Source: an uncultured Prevotellaceae bacterium
GTDB lineage: Bacteria; Bacteroidota; Bacteroidia; Bacteroidales; Bacteroidaceae
Assembly: GCA_902788605.1 (NCBI GenBank)
Contig: CADAKX010000003.1
Coordinates: forward strand, 62,001-126,000
Direction: 5' to 3'
Length of the DNA: 64,000 bases
Shown: in pieces, positions 1 to 11,226 of the stretch
Layout: the number at the start of each line of letters is the position of its first letter
Position numbering within the stretch: position 1 is the stretch's first letter
The notes under the pieces: model-generated
Seen by the model: the letters and a program-made list of their open reading frames with translations, nothing else
Database searches by the model: none
Told to the model about the DNA's origin: nothing
Made by a program: the position numbers and the translations under genes

Positions 1-624
1 GACAAGGATTGGAACGAGCAGTGGGAACAGCAGGGGTTTGAGCCGATTGTGGTCAACGACACGCTGGTGATTCACGACGGACGCCATCTGCCATCTGACA
101 TCCATCCTCAGACATCCATCGAGATTGACGCTCATCTGGCCTTCGGCACAGGCACCCACGAGACCACCCGCATGATGGTCAGTCAGCTGATGTCCCTGCC
201 TCTCGATGGCAAGCGCATTCTAGACTGCGGCACGGGTACGGGCATCCTGGGCATCGCGGCCCTGAAACTGGGCGCCAGCAAGGCCGTGGGCTACGACATC
301 GATGAATGGAGTGCCGACAACGCACGCCATAATGCGGTGATCAACAGGGTCGACGACAGATTTACCTCGCTCCTGGGCGATGCCACTATATTAAAAGAGG
401 TGGAGGGTACGTTTGACGTGGTGCTGGCCAATATCAACCGCAACATCCTCTTGGCCGATATGGAGGCCTTCGCAAAGAAAATGGCACCCCACTCCACCCT
501 GCTGCTCAGCGGATTCTATCAGCAGGATATCCCCATGCTCGAAGAGAAAGCCACCTCGCTGGGACTCACAAAGAAAGCCCAGAAGCACGATGGCGACTGG
601 GCTTGCTTGATGTTTGAGTGCTGA
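1..624 (+). CDS. prmA: Ribosomal protein L11 methyltransferase (5' truncated by window)
   Basis: The reading frame is open from base 1, so the start lies before the window; 207 residues are visible against roughly 280-290 in the family. PrmA trimethylates ribosomal protein L11 using S-adenosylmethionine. The SAM-binding motif I is ILDCGTGTGILGIAAL, and a motif VVLANINRNIL follows where PrmA has its N-A-N-I signature. The gene is convergent with the ATP synthase operon. The stop codon lies inside a 15-bp tandem repeat (617-646). Family assignment is firm; only the N-terminus is missing. Confidence 0.93.
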   Translation, partial: DKDWNEQWEQQGFEPIVVNDTLVIHDGRHLPSDIHPQTSIEIDAHLAFGTGTHETTRMMVSQLMSLPLDGKRILDCGTGTGILGIAALKLGASKAVGYDIDEWSADNARHNAVINRVDDRFTSLLGDATILKEVEGTFDVVLANINRNILLADMEAFAKKMAPHSTLLLSGFYQQDIPMLEEKATSLGLTKKAQKHDGDWACLMFEC

Positions 625-646
625 CGCTGACAGTGCTGACAGTGAC
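617..646. repeat. Two tandem 15-bp units over the prmA stop
   Basis: AGTGCTGACGCTGAC (617-631) is followed directly by AGTGCTGACAGTGAC (632-646), with two mismatches between the units. The prmA TGA stop (622-624) lies in the first unit. The repeat sits between convergent prmA and atpG; no clear hairpin terminator was seen in this 43-nt gap. Confidence 0.6.
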
Positions 647-667
647 AGCGGGCATTTATTTCCAAAA

Positions 668-1636
668 TTAGTTGTTCACCGAACCTCCAACGATGTCGAG
701 CAGTTCGCTGGTGATGGCCTGCTGGCGACTCTTGTTGTACTGCAGGTTCAACTGGCGCAGCAACTCGTCGGCATTGTCCGTAGCGGTCTGCATGGCCACC
801 ATGCGGGCAGCATGCTCCGAAGCGACGCTGTCGAGCAGGGCCGTATAGATCATCAGGTGGGCCAACTTGGGCAGCAACTTGGTGAGCACACTGGTCATGT
901 CGGGCTCTACGATGAAGTTGTCGTTCAGGGGCTTCACCTCGTCTTCCTTCACCTCCCGCTGCTTGCGATTGCGCTTCAGGTAGTCCTGAGCCTTTTTGGT
1001 GATGACGGTCGACGTCAGGTCACGCTCGTGGTCACGCTCCAACTCGCTCTCCACATCGATGGGCAGGAAAGTCTTGTGGGTCAGAATCTGAGAACCGGCA
1101 CTCTTGAAGTGGTGGTAGATCAGTTCTACCCTGTCCACCTCGCCCTCGGCAAACCTGCGCCCCAGCTCCATGGCCAGGTCGATACACTGCTTCACGTTGG
1201 GCTTGTCCACCAGGTCGCTATAGTCACCCTTGACGTTGAAACCCATCTTCTGAGCCTTCTCGGCCACCTTGCGCCCCACGGGATAGATGTCCACGCTGTC
1301 TGGGCCAATGGCTTCCGAGAGCTCATTGACGGCATGCAGCATCATGCGGATGACGTTGGCATTGAAACCACCGCACAGCGACGAGTTGCTCGAGAACACC
1401 ACCAGAGCCACACGCTTCACCGGGCGCTCCTGATCATAGATGGTCTGAGCACCAGCCTCGGCTGCGAGAAACGACTTGAGGATATGCTCCAGCAGGGTCT
1501 CATAGGGCAGCATATTCTGGATGGCCACCTGCGCGTGGTGCAGCTTACTCGAAGCCACCATCTTCATAGCCGACGTGATCTTTCGAGTAGAATTGACTGA
1601 GGCTATGCGGCCTTTAATTTCTTTCAGGCTAGGCAT
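668..1636 (-). CDS. atpG: ATP synthase F1 subunit gamma
   Basis: The gamma subunit forms the central stalk of F1 that rotates inside the alpha3-beta3 ring. The protein has 322 residues, somewhat longer than the usual ~290. It starts MPSLKEIKGRIASVNSTRKI, the standard gamma N-terminus, and keeps the C-terminal helix with ASEHAARMVAMQTATDNAD. An internal charged stretch (about residues 195-225, rich in K, R and E) accounts for the extra length. It is the last gene of the operon, 6 nt after atpA. Confidence 0.96.
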   Translation of the reverse strand: MPSLKEIKGRIASVNSTRKITSAMKMVASSKLHHAQVAIQNMLPYETLLEHILKSFLAAEAGAQTIYDQERPVKRVALVVFSSNSSLCGGFNANVIRMMLHAVNELSEAIGPDSVDIYPVGRKVAEKAQKMGFNVKGDYSDLVDKPNVKQCIDLAMELGRRFAEGEVDRVELIYHHFKSAGSQILTHKTFLPIDVESELERDHERDLTSTVITKKAQDYLKRNRKQREVKEDEVKPLNDNFIVEPDMTSVLTKLLPKLAHLMIYTALLDSVASEHAARMVAMQTATDNADELLRQLNLQYNKSRQQAITSELLDIVGGSVNN

Positions 1637-1642
1637 AGGCTA

Positions 1643-3229
1643 TCAGGCTTTATACGTTCCTGCGATATCGGCCATCACCTGCTCGATGGTGTCGGTGGTG
1701 GCATCGTCAATCTTGCCGCTGGCCAGCGTCTCGATAACCTCGGGATGGGCTGAGCGCAACTTGTCAAGGAACTGATCCTGACACTGGCGTACCTTGTCGA
1801 TGGGCACCTGGCGCATCAGGCCGTGCACACCGCAATACAAAATGGCCACCTGCTCGCCTACGGGCATTGGGCTGTACTGGGGCTGAATCAACAACTGGTT
1901 GTTCTTACGGCCACGGTCCAGCGTCATGGCTGTCACGGCGTCCATATCGCTCGAGAACTTCGAGAAAGCCTCCAACTCACGATACTGAGCCTGGTCAATC
2001 TTCAGCGTACCAGCCACCTTCTTCATTGACTTGATCTGAGCCGAACCACCCACACGAGACACTGAGATACCCACGTTGATAGCAGGACGGAAGCCCTGGT
2101 TAAAGAGGTCACTCTCAAGGAATATCTGACCGTCGGTGATAGAGATCACGTTGGTTGGAATATAGGCCGACACGTCGCCTGCCTGGGTCTCGATGATAGG
2201 CAGAGCGGTCAACGAACCACCACCCTTCACATGACCCTTCATACACTCGGGCAGGTCGTTCATCTGCTCGGCCACCTCCTGCTGCTCGTTCATCTTGGCT
2301 GCACGCTCCAGCAAACGAGAGTGCAGATAGAACACGTCACCAGGATAGGCCTCACGACCAGAGGGACGACGCAGAATCAGCGACACCTCACGATAGGCTA
2401 CAGCCTGCTTTGACAGGTCGTCATAGACCACCAGCGCGGGCAGACCTCGGTCGCGGAAATACTCACCGATAGCAGCACCGGCAAAGGGTGCGTAATACTG
2501 CATGGCGGCGGGATCGGCAGCGGTGGCAGCCACAATAATTGTGTAGGGCATGGCACCATGCTCCTTCAGCGTCTGCACCAGGGCAGCCACAGTAGATGCT
2601 TTCTGGCCGATGGCCACATAGATACAATACACGGGCTTGCCTGCCTCATAGAAGCTCTTCTGGTTGATGATGGTGTCTACGGCAATGGCGGTCTTACCCG
2701 TCTGACGGTCACCGATGATCAACTCACGCTGGCCACGACCGATGGGAATCATCGAGTCTACAGCCTTCAAGCCGGTCTGCAGGGGCTCCTTCACGGGCTG
2801 ACGATAGATAACGCCTGGGGCCTTGCGGTCCAGGGGCATCTCGAACGAGTCTTTCAGGTCTATATCGCCCTTACCGTCGATGGCCTGACCCAGCGGATTG
2901 ATCACACGGCCCAGCATGTTGTCGTTCACGCGGATTGAGGCAATACGCTTGGTGCGCTTTACCACCATACCCTCCTTGATGCCCGACGTCGTGCCCAGCA
3001 GCACACAACCCACGTTGTCTTCCTCGAGGTTCATCACGATGGCCATCGTGCCGTTCTCAAACTCCAGCAGCTCGTTGGCCTCGGCATTGCGCAGACCATA
3101 GATACGAGCCACACCGTCAGAGACCTGAAGCACGGTACCCACCTCGTCGAACTGGGCATTGCCTGAGATGCCGTTCAGCTGTTCAAGCAGCACCTGAGAG
3201 ACTTCGCTTGGTTTAATCTTATCTGACAT
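1643..3229 (-). CDS. atpA: ATP synthase F1 subunit alpha
   Basis: The alpha subunit is the non-catalytic nucleotide-binding partner of beta in F1. It has 528 residues, normal for the family. The P-loop is GDRQTGKT. The N-terminus [18 protein letters not shown] and the signature [17 protein letters not shown] are both present. It lies between atpH (12 nt gap) and atpG (6 nt gap), consistent with co-transcription. Confidence 0.98.
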   Translation of the reverse strand: MSDKIKPSEVSQVLLEQLNGISGNAQFDEVGTVLQVSDGVARIYGLRNAEANELLEFENGTMAIVMNLEEDNVGCVLLGTTSGIKEGMVVKRTKRIASIRVNDNMLGRVINPLGQAIDGKGDIDLKDSFEMPLDRKAPGVIYRQPVKEPLQTGLKAVDSMIPIGRGQRELIIGDRQTGKTAIAVDTIINQKSFYEAGKPVYCIYVAIGQKASTVAALVQTLKEHGAMPYTIIVAATAADPAAMQYYAPFAGAAIGEYFRDRGLPALVVYDDLSKQAVAYREVSLILRRPSGREAYPGDVFYLHSRLLERAAKMNEQQEVAEQMNDLPECMKGHVKGGGSLTALPIIETQAGDVSAYIPTNVISITDGQIFLESDLFNQGFRPAINVGISVSRVGGSAQIKSMKKVAGTLKIDQAQYRELEAFSKFSSDMDAVTAMTLDRGRKNNQLLIQPQYSPMPVGEQVAILYCGVHGLMRQVPIDKVRQCQDQFLDKLRSAHPEVIETLASGKIDDATTDTIEQVMADIAGTYKA

Positions 3230-3241
3230 TGTTTCTTTCTT

Positions 3242-3787
3242 TTATTTCTTTAGTGTTTGTAGAATGTCGTTGAGACGCGACTTCACGCTGGCATCCATGC
3301 GATAGGTGTCGTACTCCAATACAAAACCACCGATGATATCAGGATCTACCTGCGTCTCAAACTCCACAGTGCCTTGAGTCTTTGCTTCCACCACCTTGCG
3401 CATCTTCTGCTCCATTGTGGCAGACACACGCGTGGCTGTGGTCAGTTTACCCAGGATGATGTTCTTTTGCTGACGATAGAGCGTAACGTACGAATTGGCC
3501 ATGAACTGAATCATGCTTTCGCGGCCTTCCTTCAGCACCAGGGCTATAAAGGCCTTCGAGAGCGCTGCCGACTGGTCGCCACCACAGGCGGTCTCCAGCA
3601 ACATCTGCTTCTTTTCCTTGGCAAGCATCGGGTTGTCTATCGTGTGACGAAGGGCAGGCACGTCAACATAGCTCTTGGCCAAGAGCTGCATGTCGGCATA
3701 AACCTGGTCTTCGACCTTAGCCTCAGTGGCACTCTTCAAGAGCGCACGGGCGTAACGTACCGATATTACTCCTATGTCCATACGCAA
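3242..3787 (-). CDS. atpH: ATP synthase F1 subunit delta
   Basis: Delta (OSCP) joins the peripheral stalk to the top of F1. The protein has 181 residues, of typical length. The N-terminal helical domain begins MRMDIGVISVRYARALLKSA. The C-terminal portion carries DPDIIGGFVLEYDTYRMDAS, which matches the conserved delta motif with I-G-G-F. It starts 6 nt after atpF and ends 12 nt before atpA. Confidence 0.95.
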   Translation of the reverse strand: MRMDIGVISVRYARALLKSATEAKVEDQVYADMQLLAKSYVDVPALRHTIDNPMLAKEKKQMLLETACGGDQSAALSKAFIALVLKEGRESMIQFMANSYVTLYRQQKNIILGKLTTATRVSATMEQKMRKVVEAKTQGTVEFETQVDPDIIGGFVLEYDTYRMDASVKSRLNDILQTLKK

Positions 3788-3793
3788 TCTGCT

Positions 3794-4309
3794 TTATTCA
3801 TTAGAAGACACATCATCCAGCATACGGTCTATGAGTGCCATCTGCGAGGCATCGTCCTTGAGGTTGGCACGAAGCACCTTTTCGGCAATCTCGACGCTGA
3901 GCGTAGCTACTTGCTGGCGAATGTCGGCAATGGCGGCCTTCTTCTCCTGCTCGATGGCCACACGGGCTTCCTCCAGCAGGCGGGCACCTTCCTGACGGGC
4001 CTTCGCCTGAGCTTGTTCTACGATGGCTTCACGCGTCTCGGCTGCTTCCTTCAGTATCTGTGCCTGCTTCTCGCGAGCCTCCTGCAAGATGGATTCACCT
4101 TCCTGCTCGATATTGGCCAAACGCTCCTGAGCCTCGTGAGCCTTGCGCAGACTGTCGTCGATGTATTTGTTTCGCTCGTCCACCATATTGACAATGGCAG
4201 GGAAACCATACTTGGCAAGCACTCCAAAGACCACCAGAAACGCCAGCATCATCCAGAACAGAAGTCCTAGATCGGGCGTAAGGATTGCTGGTAATTGAGT
4301 GAAATCCAT
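3794..4309 (-). CDS. atpF: ATP synthase F0 subunit b
   Basis: Subunit b is the membrane-anchored peripheral stalk. The protein has 171 residues: one N-terminal transmembrane helix (about residues 13-33, LGLLFWMMLAFLVVFGVLAK), then a long charged coiled coil rich in A, E, K and Q. It starts 17 nt after atpE and is followed 6 nt later by atpH. Confidence 0.96.
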   Translation of the reverse strand: MDFTQLPAILTPDLGLLFWMMLAFLVVFGVLAKYGFPAIVNMVDERNKYIDDSLRKAHEAQERLANIEQEGESILQEAREKQAQILKEAAETREAIVEQAQAKARQEGARLLEEARVAIEQEKKAAIADIRQQVATLSVEIAEKVLRANLKDDASQMALIDRMLDDVSSNE

Positions 4310-4326
4310 TAGCTGATGTGTTATTT

Positions 4327-4593
<267 letters not shown>

Positions 4594-4642
4594 TTAATAT
4601 TCTAATTTCTTGTTTTCCGTTAATTGTTAGAACTCGTCCACC

Positions 4643-5674
4643 TTAGTCCTTATGGTGCTCAGGATGGGCCAGTCCGATAAATACTGCCGACAGCATAGTG
4701 AAGACGTAGGCCTGCACAAAGGCTACCAACAGCTCGAGGGCGTTCATAAACAGCAGCATGATGGCACTGAAGATGTTCAGCGAGGTGCCCAGCGTGGGAC
4801 CTAATGTCCATCCCAGGAAGATGACACATGTAAAGGCCAGAATCATCGCGTGGCCGGCCATCATGTTTGCAAAGAGTCGAATCATCAGCGCAAAGGGTTT
4901 GGTGAACACGCCAAAAAGCTCGATGGCAGGCATAATGGGAATAGCCTTCAAGAAAATGGGTACATCGGGCCAGAAGATTTCTTTCCAATACTCTCTGTTG
5001 CCAAACAGGTTAACGGCCAGGAACGTACACACGGCCAGGAAGAACGTGATGTTGATGTTGCCCGTCACATTCGAGCCACCAGGGAAGATGGGTATCAGAC
5101 CCAGAAGGTTGGTGACCAGAATAAAGAAGAACACCGTGAGTAGATAGGGCGCGTAGGGCTTGTAGTGCTTCTCGCCTATCGACGACTTGATGACGTCATC
5201 ATTGATCATCATCACCAGCAATTCTATCGCTCCCACAAAGCCCTTGGGCGCATTGTCTGTCTTGTCATGCTTCTTATACCAGCGCGCACAGCTGAGGAAG
5301 ATCACCAGCAGCACAGCCACCACAATCCATATCTGCATCACATTGCGCGTGATACTCAAGTCCAACGGACGCACCGAAGTGCCATCGGCCATGTGCTCGT
5401 AGATCTTGCCGTGAGCCTCTGGATTGAAGAAGAAACCGTCGGGCAGAGAATGCTCTGTGCAGAAATGCCACTCACCAGTCTCAGAACTTCTGATAATGAT
5501 GGGCAGAGGTATGCTGACATCACTGACAATGTGCCACTCATAAGCATCGGCCAAATGGTGCAGCACAATCTCTGGGATATCGATGGCTTCCCCTTCCTTC
5601 TGCTCGTTGGCCCAGCCAGATAATGGCATCAGTGCTATCATCAGCAAGAGACATATAGACTTTAATTTTTTCAT
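4643..5674 (-). CDS. atpB: ATP synthase F0 subunit a
   Basis: Subunit a forms the ion half-channels next to the c-ring. The protein has 343 residues, longer than the E. coli form. A predicted signal peptide (residues 1-22) and a ~100-residue extracytoplasmic segment precede the membrane core, an arrangement common in Bacteroidota. The essential Arg is in KPFALMIRLFANMMAGH, and the conserved Gln is in LLVAFVQAYVFTMLS near the C-terminus. It lies between the AtpI-like gene (24 nt) and atpE (73 nt). Confidence 0.96.
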   Translation of the reverse strand: MKKLKSICLLLMIALMPLSGWANEQKEGEAIDIPEIVLHHLADAYEWHIVSDVSIPLPIIIRSSETGEWHFCTEHSLPDGFFFNPEAHGKIYEHMADGTSVRPLDLSITRNVMQIWIVVAVLLVIFLSCARWYKKHDKTDNAPKGFVGAIELLVMMINDDVIKSSIGEKHYKPYAPYLLTVFFFILVTNLLGLIPIFPGGSNVTGNINITFFLAVCTFLAVNLFGNREYWKEIFWPDVPIFLKAIPIMPAIELFGVFTKPFALMIRLFANMMAGHAMILAFTCVIFLGWTLGPTLGTSLNIFSAIMLLFMNALELLVAFVQAYVFTMLSAVFIGLAHPEHHKD

Positions 5675-5698
5675 TCTAAATAGTTGTTTTATAAATCG

Positions 5699-6088
5699 TT
5701 ATAAACGATTGGAAACTTTCGCAAAGAAGATACTGTGGTGAATCAGTGACAGCATGTAGAACAGCAGGAACACCATGATATACGTCATGATAATCTCTTT
5801 TCCCACAGCCAGATAACAGATCAGCATAACCAGCAACGCACTCAGGAACCTGAAGCCGGAGACTGCGGTATAGAACGTGGGCAGCATATCCCGATGGTTC
5901 AGGGCTACCCATCGCCACAGCAACGACGCAGTGACTTCCAATATCAGAATATAAACGGTACTAACTATCTGTGGAACCAGCAGGTCGTATCCCCAAAACT
6001 TTGCTGCCAAACTGCAGCACAGATTGAGGAGCGTAACCATACAGATGCCCTGCACAATATAGTTGGTGCTCTGTTTTTTGATATCCAT
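5699..6088 (-). CDS. AtpI-like small membrane protein in the ATP synthase operon
   Basis: The 129-residue protein has four predicted transmembrane segments (about residues 10-30, 38-60, 75-95 and 98-122) and no catalytic motif. Its place between atpC and atpB is where Bacteroidota carry a small AtpI/uncharacterised membrane protein, a family thought to help c-ring assembly or ion supply. That role is inferred from position only; the sequence itself is not strongly diagnostic. Confidence 0.6.
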   Translation of the reverse strand: MDIKKQSTNYIVQGICMVTLLNLCCSLAAKFWGYDLLVPQIVSTVYILILEVTASLLWRWVALNHRDMLPTFYTAVSGFRFLSALLVMLICYLAVGKEIIMTYIMVFLLFYMLSLIHHSIFFAKVSNRL

Positions 6089-6137
6089 ACGCGCGTACCT
6101 TATTATATATTATAGAGACCTATCACTCACTGATGTG

Positions 6138-6383
6138 TTATGACAACTCTGCACAGACACTCACCACATTCTTCTGCACTTCCACAAAGCCTCCGATGAT
6201 GTCGATGCTCTTCTTCTCTCCACCGTCCAGGACATAAACCACCTTACCCTTCTCGAGCGTAGAGATGATGGGGGCGTGGTTCACGAGTATCTCAAACTGG
6301 CCCAGTGTGCCAGGCACGAGAACACTCGTCACCTCTCCCTCAAACTCTATCCTTTCCGGAGAAACTATCTTTAATTTCAGCAT
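6138..6383 (-). CDS. atpC: ATP synthase F1 subunit epsilon
   Basis: Epsilon is the small rotor subunit that contacts gamma and the c-ring. The protein is 81 residues long and consists only of the N-terminal beta-sandwich (MLKLKIVSPERIEFEGEVTS, then PGTLGQFEILVNHAPIIS). The C-terminal two-helix domain, which inhibits ATP hydrolysis in longer epsilon subunits, is absent, as is usual in this phylum. The gene follows atpD by 20 nt. Confidence 0.95.
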   Translation of the reverse strand: MLKLKIVSPERIEFEGEVTSVLVPGTLGQFEILVNHAPIISTLEKGKVVYVLDGGEKKSIDIIGGFVEVQKNVVSVCAELS

Positions 6384-6403
6384 ACTCGTTTCGATTTAGG
6401 ATA

Positions 6404-7942
<1,539 letters not shown>

Positions 7943-7975
7943 TTAAAGTTTATTCTTTACTTAATATTGGTGTTG

Positions 7976-8007
7976 CAAAGGTACGAAAAAAAAGCATAAA
8001 CCACAAA
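7976..8007 (-). promoter_or_regulatory. Bacteroidota-type promoter for the ATP synthase operon
   Basis: On the minus strand the -7 box TACCTTTG occupies 7976-7983. A TTTG element at 8004-8007 lies 20 nt upstream of it. This matches the established TTTG-N19-20-TAnnTTTG consensus. Transcription would start about 40 nt before the atpD start codon at 7930. Confidence 0.75.
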
Positions 8008-8042
8008 TCGCTTTGCAACTATTTTCCTTAAAAAAGAAAAAA

Positions 8043-8067
8043 GGATGGATTTACACGAAATCCATCC
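8043..8067 (-). terminator. Rho-independent terminator after the AlkD-like gene
   Basis: On the minus strand a perfect 10-bp stem (GGATGGATTT / AAATCCATCC) with a 5-nt loop is followed by a T-rich run. The TAA stop (8051-8053) of the gene lies within the hairpin. It separates that transcription unit from the atpD promoter just downstream. Confidence 0.8.
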
Positions 8068-8665
8068 CTATTGTTCTTATTGCCGAATGAGCCAAGCGTT
8101 GATACATGAGTCCTAACTCTGAAAAACGCAGGACAGACTGCATGGCGGCCTTGCGCAAACTAAGGTTCTGACTCTGCAAGGCAACGAGTGCCTGATCGAT
8201 AAACTCGTTGATGCCTCGTTCGTTGGGTTCTTGCTTGTTCATAAACAGGCGTGAGAGAACGTGATAACCACATAGCTGAGTCAAATCATCTGGGGCTGCC
8301 AGCCACTGAAAGGCTTTCTCGGCCGCGAATGGCAAGTGCTGAAAGAGGTTGAATGATGCTTGCTCGGCAATCTCGATGGCATCAATCTGCTCTACCCATA
8401 TGTCTATGACCTCAGGCAGAACCTTGTCGGCAGGCATAATCATTGTAGCGAGTATCTTACATTCGCGTACGTTTTCTTTCCATAAGGCAATAGCCAAGTC
8501 GTAGTTCGGACCTATCTCTGTAGCCTTTTCCTTCAAACGGGGTAATGTGGCCCCCCAGTTCAAGTGGTAGTTCACGCCTTTATCACGCATGGACTGGGCA
8601 ATAGAGCCATCCATCATCTGACGGAACGACTGTTTTATTTCTTTGACTTGTTCGTTGATGTTCAT
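8051..8665 (-). CDS. AlkD-like DNA alkylation repair family protein
   Basis: The 204-residue protein is predicted all-helical and resembles the DNA alkylation repair (AlkD/HEAT-repeat glycosylase) family. The segment ALWKENVRECKILATMIM corresponds to the family's conserved LW..RE..ilA pattern. AlkD-type enzymes remove bulky or cationic alkylated bases without flipping them. I could not confirm the catalytic Trp/Asp residues by eye. The gene overlaps dipeptidyl peptidase III by 4 nt, so the two are translationally coupled. The assignment is by general pattern. Confidence 0.6.
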   Translation of the reverse strand: MNINEQVKEIKQSFRQMMDGSIAQSMRDKGVNYHLNWGATLPRLKEKATEIGPNYDLAIALWKENVRECKILATMIMPADKVLPEVIDIWVEQIDAIEIAEQASFNLFQHLPFAAEKAFQWLAAPDDLTQLCGYHVLSRLFMNKQEPNERGINEFIDQALVALQSQNLSLRKAAMQSVLRFSELGLMYQRLAHSAIRTIGMDFV

Positions 8666-10614
8666 ATCAGAGTGGCATATTCTGAACTATAACGAAGCAT
8701 CTGGTGCTCGTAGGTCTCAGAATAATTGATTTGGATGTCTGTTATCTCTCCGTTCTCGTTGCAAACAGGCAGCAGCCAAGGATTAATAAAACCTTTATAG
8801 GGTGCCAGGTTCAGTTTCTTGTAGCGTTCCAGTACCTCAGCATGTAAGTCGGCATCAACCTTCACAGCGTAGGTCTCAACCAATTCGCGGGCTGCTTTAA
8901 AGTCTCCTTCGCTCTTGATGCGCTGAATCTCTGCCAACAATTCTGCAAACAAAGTTCTCAGCTCTTCGAAACTACCTATTTCCAATTCGTAATAGCCATG
9001 TTTGCGTGTCAAAGACATACTTTTGGCATGGGCTAAACACCATCTTGCTATCAGCGCGCGATTACGCATGTGGGCTTCTTCTATCTGGCGACCTGGCTCA
9101 ATACGCACCAACTGAGTCATCAATCCATTTAATATATAGGTGTAATAATGAGCCTTGTATGCCTCACCATTGGGAAGCAAACCTAACTCTACCAGTTTCT
9201 CGTCAGCCATATAGTAAAGTCCAAACAAATCTGCTCTGGCCTCTTCAATGGTGTTGCCATATGCCAGCAACGCATCTGGGTCTACGCCAGGCAACAACTG
9301 ACCGCTGCCATGTCCCAGACATTCGTGAAGGTCGGTGTGCAGATCGTCGCAAGCGTCAGCATACTTATCGATGAGTTCCAGAATTGTTTTGTCCTTGATG
9401 AACTCCTCGCGGAAACCACTGCCATGTGATGCTTTGTTGTATGCATCAGTGATGTTGCTGATGGTGATACTCTTGGAACCATAGCGTGCACGAATCCAGT
9501 CAGCATTAGGCAGATTGATGCCAATAGCTGTTGATGGGTATTCGTCTCCACCAAGCATAGCCGCACAGATAACATTGGCCGACACTCCCCTAACCTCTTT
9601 CTTCTTGAAGCGGGGGTCAACCGGCGAATGGTCTTCAAACCACTGGGCATTTCTGCTGATAGTCTGTGTGCGATGGGTGGCTTCCTCATCGATATACTCC
9701 ACCAGTCCTTCCCATGAACCTTTCAGTCCGAGGGGGTCGCCGTAGACTTCAATAAACCCATTGATGAAGTCAATCTTGGTGTCGAGACATTGCAGCCATT
9801 TGATGGAATAATCATTAAACTTACGCAGGTCGCCTGTCTGATAATAGGCAATCAGCGTATCGATGACTTCCTTCTGGGCATCGTTCTCAGCCACAGAGCT
9901 TGCTTTCTCCAGCCAATAGACAATGTGCTTGATGGCGTTGGTATAATGACCTTGAGCAGACCACGTGAGTTCCTTGACATCCCCATCCACTTTGACCAGC
10001 GTTGAATTCAGACCGTAGGATGGTGGTTCCGGATCCTCTGCAGCTTTCATGCGGGCATAAAAATCTTCAGCCTCCTGCTGCGTGACTCCTTGATAGAAGT
10101 TGCATGCAGAAGTCTGAATAAGATCTTCGCCGTCTGCCTTGTTAACTCGCTTGGCAAGTACTTCAGGGTTAAAGATGACTGGCGATAGCTCGTCAATCAT
10201 CTCGTCAACAGTCTGACCTTCGTTCAAAGGCAACTGTCGTGCGTCAACCTGATGAAGCACCTTTCTAAGGTACATTTCATCGAAACCAGGATTAAATTTC
10301 TCGCAACCATAGTGATGATAGATGCCATTAGAGAACCAAATACGTTTTAAGTATGTCTCTAAGGCTCTAAAATCATCTGAATCACGATTGACATCCTGAT
10401 TCCGATAAACGACCTCCAGAATCTTTCGTATTCGAAGGTTGTGTTTTCCAAACTGATCAAATGTGATGTCTCTCCCGTAAAGGGTGGCTTGAGAAAGATA
10501 ATAGACGAGCTTCTTTTGAGACAATGTCAAGCTATCGAAACCATTTAGTCGATAGCGTAACATTTGGATATCTGCAAAACGTTCGTCTTTATAGCCAAAA
10601 GACTCACATTTCAT
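8662..10614 (-). CDS. Dipeptidyl peptidase III (M49 family zinc peptidase)
   Basis: This zinc exopeptidase removes dipeptides from the N-termini of oligopeptides. The diagnostic M49 motif is HECLGHGSGQ (HExxGH zinc ligands and catalytic Glu), followed by the second motif EEARADLFGLYYM with the third zinc ligand. At 650 residues it is near the usual length. No signal peptide is seen, which points to the cytoplasm. It overlaps the AraC-type regulator upstream and the AlkD-like gene downstream by 4 nt each. Confidence 0.92.
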   Translation of the reverse strand: MKCESFGYKDERFADIQMLRYRLNGFDSLTLSQKKLVYYLSQATLYGRDITFDQFGKHNLRIRKILEVVYRNQDVNRDSDDFRALETYLKRIWFSNGIYHHYGCEKFNPGFDEMYLRKVLHQVDARQLPLNEGQTVDEMIDELSPVIFNPEVLAKRVNKADGEDLIQTSACNFYQGVTQQEAEDFYARMKAAEDPEPPSYGLNSTLVKVDGDVKELTWSAQGHYTNAIKHIVYWLEKASSVAENDAQKEVIDTLIAYYQTGDLRKFNDYSIKWLQCLDTKIDFINGFIEVYGDPLGLKGSWEGLVEYIDEEATHRTQTISRNAQWFEDHSPVDPRFKKKEVRGVSANVICAAMLGGDEYPSTAIGINLPNADWIRARYGSKSITISNITDAYNKASHGSGFREEFIKDKTILELIDKYADACDDLHTDLHECLGHGSGQLLPGVDPDALLAYGNTIEEARADLFGLYYMADEKLVELGLLPNGEAYKAHYYTYILNGLMTQLVRIEPGRQIEEAHMRNRALIARWCLAHAKSMSLTRKHGYYELEIGSFEELRTLFAELLAEIQRIKSEGDFKAARELVETYAVKVDADLHAEVLERYKKLNLAPYKGFINPWLLPVCNENGEITDIQINYSETYEHQMLRYSSEYATLI

Positions 10615-11057
10615 CCTCTCGCTCTTTTTGTTCTCTCGTTCAGCAAGGTGGTGTGCTTGATTCTATACTCTCTTGGAGTAATACCAATAAGTCTGTAGAA
10701 CGAAGCGTAGAATGACTGGCGGTTTGAGAAACCAACCATATCGCTCACCTCTTCGATGCGCAGGTCTTGGTATCGCTTGTCAACGAGGATAGACATAGCT
10801 TCTTCGATGCGGTACTTGTTCACAAATGATGTGTAGTTCATGTGGAACTTAACGTTAACAACTGCCGAGATGTAACGAGTGTTTGTACCAAGATCCAAAG
10901 CCAGTTTCTTCGCAGAATAGTCTTTGTCTTTGTACTTCTTTTGCATGACGATGACATTGAGAATTTTCTCTTTCAACTCGTCCATCAGTGTCGGACTAAT
11001 CAGGCTACGATAGGCAGCCTCTCTTTCTTTCTTGTCTGTAATGTTATACTTTGCCAT
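10611..11057 (-). CDS. AraC-family helix-turn-helix regulator
   Basis: The 148-residue protein consists of a short N-terminal helical part and a C-terminal AraC DNA-binding domain with two HTH motifs. The second motif carries the family signature VGFSNRQSFYASFYRLIGITPREYR. No ligand-binding or membrane sensor domain is present. It is the first gene of the unit with dipeptidyl peptidase III and could regulate that unit or the divergent purU operon. The target is not shown by the sequence. Confidence 0.85.
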   Translation of the reverse strand: MAKYNITDKKEREAAYRSLISPTLMDELKEKILNVIVMQKKYKDKDYSAKKLALDLGTNTRYISAVVNVKFHMNYTSFVNKYRIEEAMSILVDKRYQDLRIEEVSDMVGFSNRQSFYASFYRLIGITPREYRIKHTTLLNERTKRARG

Positions 11058-11102
11058 AATTCAAATTTCCATTTAAATGATTGACAACTCGGATATTTTG
11101 TG

Positions 11103-11110
11103 CAAATGTA
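11103..11110 (-). promoter_or_regulatory. -7 box for the AraC-type regulator gene
   Basis: On the minus strand TACATTTG at 11103-11110 fits the Bacteroidota -7 consensus and lies 45 nt upstream of the start at 11057. I saw no well-placed -33 element. It is divergent from the purU promoter. Confidence 0.5.
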
Positions 11111-11195
11111 GTAATTTTTTTTCAAATTACATGCAACTTTGGCGAAAAATTTCATAAAAAAGTGAGAAAAAGTATATAAAACAAGTTTTTTTTTG

Positions 11196-11203
11196 TAACT
11201 TTG
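11196..11203 (+). promoter_or_regulatory. -7 box for the purU-his-lys-fbp run
   Basis: TAACTTTG at 11196-11203 matches TAnnTTTG and lies 23 nt upstream of the purU ATG. The preceding T-run replaces a clear -33 element. The predicted transcript would have a very short leader. Confidence 0.6.
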
Positions 11204-11226
11204 CACGTCAAACGACGTAATTTAGT

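Noticed and set aside
614-1600. Long open frame of 328 codons on the plus strand opposite atpG
   Set aside because: It is antisense to a certain gene, has no family match I recognise and shows a Leu/His/Gln-rich composition typical of shadow frames.
3374-4270. 298-codon plus-strand frame opposite atpH-atpF
   Set aside because: It crosses two certain ATP synthase genes and has no family features.
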